From Agelas oroides (Eukaryota > Porifera > Demospongiae > Agelasida > Agelasidae): DNA of 64,000 bases. The notes below the pieces were generated by a model, which saw nothing but the letters and a program-made list of their open reading frames with translations, was not told the DNA's origin and searched no databases. The stretch covers positions 6,680,235-6,744,234 of the forward strand of contig OX422205.1 of NCBI GenBank assembly GCA_949130485.1. The letters are read 5' to 3'. The translations under genes and the position numbers were made by a program. This document shows, piece after piece, positions 57,801 through 64,000 of this stretch (the first letter of the stretch is position 1; each line of letters begins with the position of its first letter).

Positions 57801-60800
57801 CTGGCACTTTGCACCCACTCCCATACGTTCCCCTGGCATTTCCCTGAATTTCCCTGTATTCCCCTGCATTCCCCTGCGTTCCCCTGGCACTTTGCCTCCA
57901 CTCTTGTACGTTCCCCTGGCATTCCCCTGCATTCCCCTTCATTCCGCTAGCACTTTACACCCACTCCCTTGCATTCCCCTGGTAGTCCCCTGCATTCCCC
58001 TGGCACTATACACCCACTGCCATACGTTCCCCTGGCATTCCCCTGCATTCCCTGCATTCCCTGCATTCCCCTGGCAGTTTACACTCCCATATGTTTCCCT
58101 GGCATTCCCCTGCATTCCCCTGCATTCCCCTGGCACTTTGCACCCACTACCGTACGTTCCCCTGCCATTCCCCTGCATTCCCCTGGCAATTTGCATCCAC
58201 TCTTGTACCTTCTCCTGGCATTCCTGTGCATTCCCTTTCATTCCCCTAGCACTTTACACCTGCCCCCATACATTCCCCTGGCGCTACACACCCACTCCAT
58301 CATGTTCCCCTGGCATTCCCCTGCATTCCCCAGCATTCCCCTGGTACTTTGAACCCACTCCCATACGTTCCACATGCATTTCCCTGTATTCCTCTGCATT
58401 CCCCTGCATTCCCGTGTTCCCCTGGTACTTTGCCTCCACTGTTGTACGTTCCCCTCGCATTCCCCTGCATTCCCCTGCATTCCCCTGGCAATTTGCATCC
58501 TCTTGTACATTCCCCTGGCATTCCTTTGCATTCCCCTTCATTTCCCTAGCACTTAACACCCGCCCCCTTACATTTCCCTGGTAGTTCCCTGCATTCCCCT
58601 GGCGCTATACACCCACTCCCATATGTTCCTCTGGCATTCCCCTGCATTCCCCTGCATTTCCCTGCCTTCCCCTGCATTCCCCTGGCAGTTTGCACCGACT
58701 TTTGTACGTTCCCCTGGCATTCCCCTGCATTCCCCAGCATTCCCTTGGCACTTTGCACCCACTCCCATACGTTCCCCTGGCATTCCCCTATATTCTCCTG
58801 CATTCCCCTGCATTCCCCAGCATTCCCCTGGCACTTTGCCTCCACTCTTGTACGTTCCCCTGGCATTCCCCTGCATTCCCTTTCATTCCACTAGCACTTT
58901 ACACCCACGCCCTTGCATTCCCCTGGTAGTCCCCTGCATTCCTCTGGCACTATACACCCACTCCCATACGTACCCCTGGTATTCCCCTGCATTCCTTGCA
59001 TTCCCCTGGCAGTTTAAACCCACTACCATACGTTCCCCTGGCATTCCCCTGCATTCTCCAGCATTCCCCTGGTACTTTGCACCAACTCCATACGTTCCAC
59101 TGGCATTTCCCTGTATTCCGCTGTATTCCCCTGCATTCCCCTGCGTTCCCCCGGCACTTTGCCTCCACTCTTGTACGTTCCCCTGGCATTCCCCTGCATT
59201 CCCCTTCATTCGGCTAGCACTTTACACCCACTCCCTTGCATTCCCTTGGTAGTTCCCTGCATTCCCCTGGCACTATACACCCACTCCCATACATTCCCCT
59301 GGCATTCCCCTGCATTCCCTGCATTCCCCTGGCACTTTGCACCCACTCACATAAGTTCCCCTGAGATTTCCCTGTATTCCCCTGGCACTTTGCACCCACT
59401 ACCATACGTTTCCCTGGCATTCCCCTGCATTCCCCTGTATTCCCCTAGCACTTTACACCCACTCGCATAGATTCCCGTCATTCCCCTGCATTCCCCTGGC
59501 ACTTTACTCTCACATACGTTTCCCTTGTATTCCCCTGCATTCCCCTGCATTCCCCTGTCACTTTGCACCCACTACCGTACGTTCCCCTGGCATTCCCCTG
59601 CATTCCCCTGGCAATTTGCATCCTCTCTCGTACGTTCCCCTGGCATTCCTTTGCATTCCCCTTCATTCCCCTAGCACTTTACACCCGCCCCCTTACATTC
59701 CCCTGGTAGTTCCCTGCATTCCCCTGGCACTATACACCCACTCCCATATGTTCCTCTGGCTTTCCCCTACATTCCCCAGCATTCCCCTTGCACTTTGCAC
59801 CCACTCCCATACGTACCCCTGGCATTCCCCTACATTCCCCAGCATTCCCCTGGCACTTTGCACCCACTCCCATACGTTCCCCTGGCATTCCCCTGCATTC
59901 CCCAGCATTCCCCTGCCACTTTGCACCCACTCCCATTCGTTCCCCTGGCATTCACCTGTATTCCCCTGTATTCCCTTGCATTCCTCTGCATTCCCCTGCG
60001 TTCCCCTGGCACTTTGCCTCCACTCTCGTACGTTTCCCTGGCATTCCCCTGCATTCCCCTTCATTCCACTAGATCACACCCACTCCCTTGCAATATCCTG
60101 GTAGTCCCCTGCATTCTCCTGGCACTATACACCCACTCCCATATGTTCCCCTGGCATTCCCCTGCAATGCCTGCATTCCCCTGGCAGTTTACACCCACTC
60201 CCTTACGTTCCCCTGGCATTCCCCTGCATTCCCCAGCATTCCCCTGGCACTTTGCACCCTCTCCCGTACGTTCCCCTGGCATTCCCCTGTATTCCCCTGA
60301 ATTCCCCTGCATCCCCCTGCGTTCCCCAGCACTTTGCCTCCACTCGTACGTTCCCCTGGCATTCCCCTGCATTCCCCTTCATTCCGCTAGCACTTTACAC
60401 CCACTCCCATGCATTCCCCTGGTAGTCCCCTGCATACCCCTGGAACTATACACCCACTCCCATACGTTCCACTGGTATTCCCCTGCATTCCCTGCATTCT
60501 CCTGGCAGTTTACACCCACTCCCATACGTTCCCCTGGCATTCCCTGCTTTCCCCAGCTTTCCCCTGGCACTTTGCAACCACTCCCGTACGTTCCCCTGGC
60601 ATTCCCCTGTATTTTCCTGGCACTTTGCACCCACTACCATACGTTCCCCTGGCATTCCCCTGCATCCCCCTGCATTCCCCTGGCAGTTTGCACCCACTCC
60701 CATACGTTCCCCTGGCATTACCCTGCATTCCCCAGCATTCACCTGGCACTTTCCACTGCCATACGTTCCCTTGGCATTCCCGTGTTCCACTGAATTCCCC

Positions 60801-63800
60801 TGCATTCCCCTGCATTCCCCTGCATTCACCTGCGTTCCCCTAGCACTGCCTCCACTCTCGTACGTTCCCCTGGCATTCCCCTGCATTCCCTTTCATTCTG
60901 CCAGTACTTTACACCCACTCCCTTGCATTCTCCTGGTAGTCCCCTGCCTTTCACTGGCACTATACACCCACTCGCATACATTCCCCTGGCATTCCCCTGC
61001 ATTCCCTGATTCCCCTGGCAGTTTACACCCACTCCCATACGTTTCCCTGGCATTCCCCTATATTCCCCTGCATTCCCCTGGCAGTTTACACCCACTCCCA
61101 TACGTTCCCCTGGCATTCCCCTACATTCCCAAGCATTCCCCTGGCACTTTGCACCCACTCCCATACGTTCCCCTGGCATTCCCCTGTATTCCCCTGTATT
61201 CCCCTGCATCCCCCTGCGTTCCCCTGGCACTTTGCCTCCACTCCTGTACGTTCCCCTGGCATTCCCCTGCATTCCCCTTCATTCCGCTAGGACTTTACAC
61301 CCACTCCCTTGCAATCCCCTGGTAGTACCCTGCATTCCCCTGGCACTATACACCCACTCCAATACGTTCCCCTGGCATTCCCCAGCATTCCCTGCATTCC
61401 CCTGGCTGTTTGCACCCACTCACATACGTTCCCCTGGCATTCCCCTGCATTCCCCAGCATTCCCCTGGGACTTTGCGCCCACTCATATAAGTTCCACTGG
61501 CATTCCCCTGTATTCTCCTGGCACTTTGCACCCACTCCCATACTTTCGCTTGGCATTGCCTGCATTACCCTGCATTCCCCAGCATTCCCCTGGGACTTTG
61601 CGCCCACTCATATAAGTTCCACTGGCATTCCCCTGTATTCTCCTGGCACTTTGCACCCACTCCCATACTTTCGCTTGGCATTGCCTGCATTACCCTGCAT
61701 TCCCCAGCATTCCCCTGGCACTTTGCACCCACTCCCATACATTCCCCTGGCATTCCCCTGTAGTCCCCTGTATTCCCCTTTATTCCCCTGCATTCCCCTG
61801 GCACTTTACACTCGCCCCCTTACATTCCCCTGGTAGTTCCGTGCATTCCCCTGGCAATTTGCATCCTCTTCGTACGTTCCCCTGGCATTCCTTTGCATTC
61901 CCCTTCATTCCCGTAGCACTTTACACCCGCCCCCTTACATCCCCCTGGTAGTTCCCTGCATTCCCCTGGCACTATACACCCACTCCCATATGTTCCCCTG
62001 GCAATCCCCTGCATTCCCCTGCTTTCCCATGGCAGTTTGCACCCACTCCCATACGTTCCCCTGGTATTCCTCTACATTCCCCAGCATTCCCCTGGCACTT
62101 TGCACCAACTCCCATACGTTCGCCTGGCATTCCCCTGTATTTCCCTGCATTCCCCTGCATTCCCCTGGCACCTTGCCTGCACTCTCGTACGTTCACCTGG
62201 CATTACCCTGCATTCCCCTTCATTCCGCTAGCACTTTACCCCCACTCACATTCCCCTGGTAGTCCCCTGCATTCCCCTGGCACTAAACACCCACTCACAT
62301 ACGTTCCCCTGGCATTCCCCTGCATTCCCTGCTTTCCCCTGGCAGTTTACACCCACTCCCATACGTTCCCCTGGCATTCACCTGCATTCCCCAGCATTCT
62401 CCTGGCACCTTGCACCCACTTCCATACGTTACCCTGGCATTCCCCTGTATTCCCCTGAATTCCCCTGCGTTCCCCTGGCACTTTGCATCCACACTCGTAT
62501 GTTCCCCTGGCATTCCCCTGCATTCCCCTTCATTCCGCTAGCACTTTACACCCACTCCCTTGCATTCCCCTGGTGGTCCCCTGCATTCCCCTGGCACTAT
62601 ACACCCACTCCCATGCGTTCCCCTGGCATTCCCCTGCATTCCCTCCATTCCCCTGGTAGTTTACACCCACTCCCATCCGTTCCCCTGGCATTCCCTTGTA
62701 TTCCCCAGCATTCCCCTGACATTTTACACCCACTACCATACGTTCCCCTTGCTTTCCCCTGCATTCCCCTGCATTCACCTGAATTCCCCTAGCACTTTAC
62801 ACCCACTCCAGTAGATTCCCCTGTCATTCCCCTGCATTGCCCTGGCACTTTACACTCCCATCTCTTCCCCTGGCATTCTCCTGCATTCCCCTGCATTCCC
62901 CTGGCAGTTTGCATCCACTCCCATACTTTCCCCTGGCATTCCCCTGCATACCCCAGCATTCCCCTGGCACTTTGCACCCACTCCCATACGTTCCCCTGGA
63001 ATTCCCCTGTATTCCCCTGCATTCCCCTGCGTTCCCCTGGCACTTTTCCTCCACTCTCGTACGTTCTCCTGGCATTCCCCTGCATTCCCCTTCATTCCGC
63101 AAGCACTTTACACCCACTCCCTTGTATTCCCCTTGTAGTCCCCTGCATTCCCCTCGCACTATACACCCACTCCCATACGTTCGCCTGGCATTCCCCTGCA
63201 TTCCCTGCATTCACCTGGCAGTTTACACTCTGATACGTTTCCTTAGCATTCCCCTTCATTCCCCTGCATTCCGCTGGTACTTTGCACCCACTACCGTACG
63301 TTCCCCTGGTATTCCCCTGCATTCCCCTTCCTGTAGCACTTTACACCCGCCCCCTTACATTCCCCTGGTAGTTCCCTGTATTCCCTTGGCACTATACACC
63401 CACTCACATATGTTCCCCTGGCATTCCCTTGGATTCCCTGCATTACCCTGGCAGTTTACAACCACTCCCATACATTCCCCTGGCATTCCCCTGCATTCCT
63501 CCGCAATCCCCTGGCGGTTTGCACCCACTCCCATACGTTCCTCTGGTATTTCCCTGTATTCCTCTGGATTCCCCTACATTTTCCTGCATTCCCTTGGGAC
63601 TTTGCCTCCACTCCCATACGTTCCCCTGGCATTCCCCTGCATTCCCTGCAATTCCCTGGCAGTTTACACCCACTCCCATACGTTCCCTTGGCATTCCCCT
63701 GTATTCCCCAGCATTCACCTGACACTTTGCACCCACTCCCATAAGTTCCCCTGGCATTCCCCTGTATTCCCCTGGCACTTTGCAACCACTACCATACATT

Positions 63801-64000
63801 CCCCTGGCATTCCCCTGCATTCCCCTGTATTCCCCTAGCACTTTACACCCACTCCAGTAGATTCCCGTTATTGACCTGCATTCCCCTGGCACTTTACACT
63901 CACTGCCATACGTTTCCCAGGCATTCCCGTGCATTCCCCTGCATTCCTATGGCACTTTGCACCCACTACCGTACGTTCCCCTGATATTCCCCTGCATTCC
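54871..64000. repeat. CCCCTGCATT/CCCCTGGCA satellite array, at least 9.1 kb, open at right edge
   Basis: Built from 10-11-bp monomers TTCCCCTGCA, with longer modules CCCCTGGCACTTTGCACCCA then CTCCCATACGTTCCCCTGGC. These assemble into composite units, commonly 55-120 bp with variable numbers of TTCCCCTGCA monomers. Two related modules alternate: TTTGCACCCACTCCCATACG and TATACACCCACTCCCATACG (or TTTACACCCACTCCCTTGCA). Parts are duplicated as longer blocks (61453-61560 recurs at 61584-61690). Frames of up to 363 codons on both strands are artefacts. Confidence 0.97.

Noticed and set aside
55712-63838. Many frames of 300-363 codons (HSPAFPWHFAPTPIRSPGIP-like and GNARGTYGSGCKVPGECRGM-like) on both strands
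   Set aside because: They all follow the satellite period, occur on both strands and several phases at once, and show no start, exon structure or family match.

Overview
The window is animal nuclear DNA. Genes are intron-rich, introns are short with GT-AG ends (one GC-AG), and intact genes have single-copy animal orthologues. Several hundred bases of minisatellite or short inverted-repeat element commonly sit inside introns. A compact early-branching animal genome, most likely a sponge, fits best. I infer this from architecture and dense hairpin elements; no sequence here proves the phylum.

Layout. 0-14 kb is a compact gene block: a Golgi Ca2+/Mn2+ P-type ATPase (minus, running off the left edge), a single-pass membrane protein, the p97 cofactor p47 (NSFL1C), V-ATPase subunit d, exosome subunit EXOSC8 (minus), a two-domain DsbA-like/2-hydroxychromene-2-carboxylate isomerase protein, and oligosaccharyltransferase subunit OSTC (minus). 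14.4-20.3 kb is a complete homogentisate 1,2-dioxygenase gene (minus), swollen by two minisatellites. 21.8-26.0 kb holds two unrecognised plus-strand genes. 26-33 kb is repeat-rich DNA: tandem duplications, a ~1.1 kb inverted repeat, and a minisatellite whose strand flips. 33.4-39.8 kb is a coiled-coil gene that looks decayed and has absorbed mobile elements. 39.8-45.8 kb holds mostly inverted-repeat elements. 45.9-48.5 kb is a broken PRKX-like kinase. 49.4-50.0 kb is a TTAA-flanked inverted-repeat element. 50.5-64 kb is two abutting satellite arrays, a 22-bp family and then a CCCCTGCATT-type family that continues past the right edge.

The intact genes are mainly housekeeping: Golgi ion supply, p97 membrane fusion, vesicle acidification, RNA processing, N-glycosylation and tyrosine breakdown. 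They do not form one pathway. Two gene pairs are divergent with short shared upstream regions (229 and 74 bp).

The most interesting observation is in the dioxygenase gene. The last 23 nt of one exon, including the codon for an iron-binding histidine, plus its 5' splice donor have been amplified into about 28 tandem 54-bp units. Smaller duplications of a splice donor (p47) and a splice acceptor (V-ATPase d) occur nearby, so duplication at splice junctions may be a recurrent process here. A second result is a family of short inverted-repeat elements ending in TAGTCTCG or TAGCCTCG; four copies have exact 9-bp target-site duplications.
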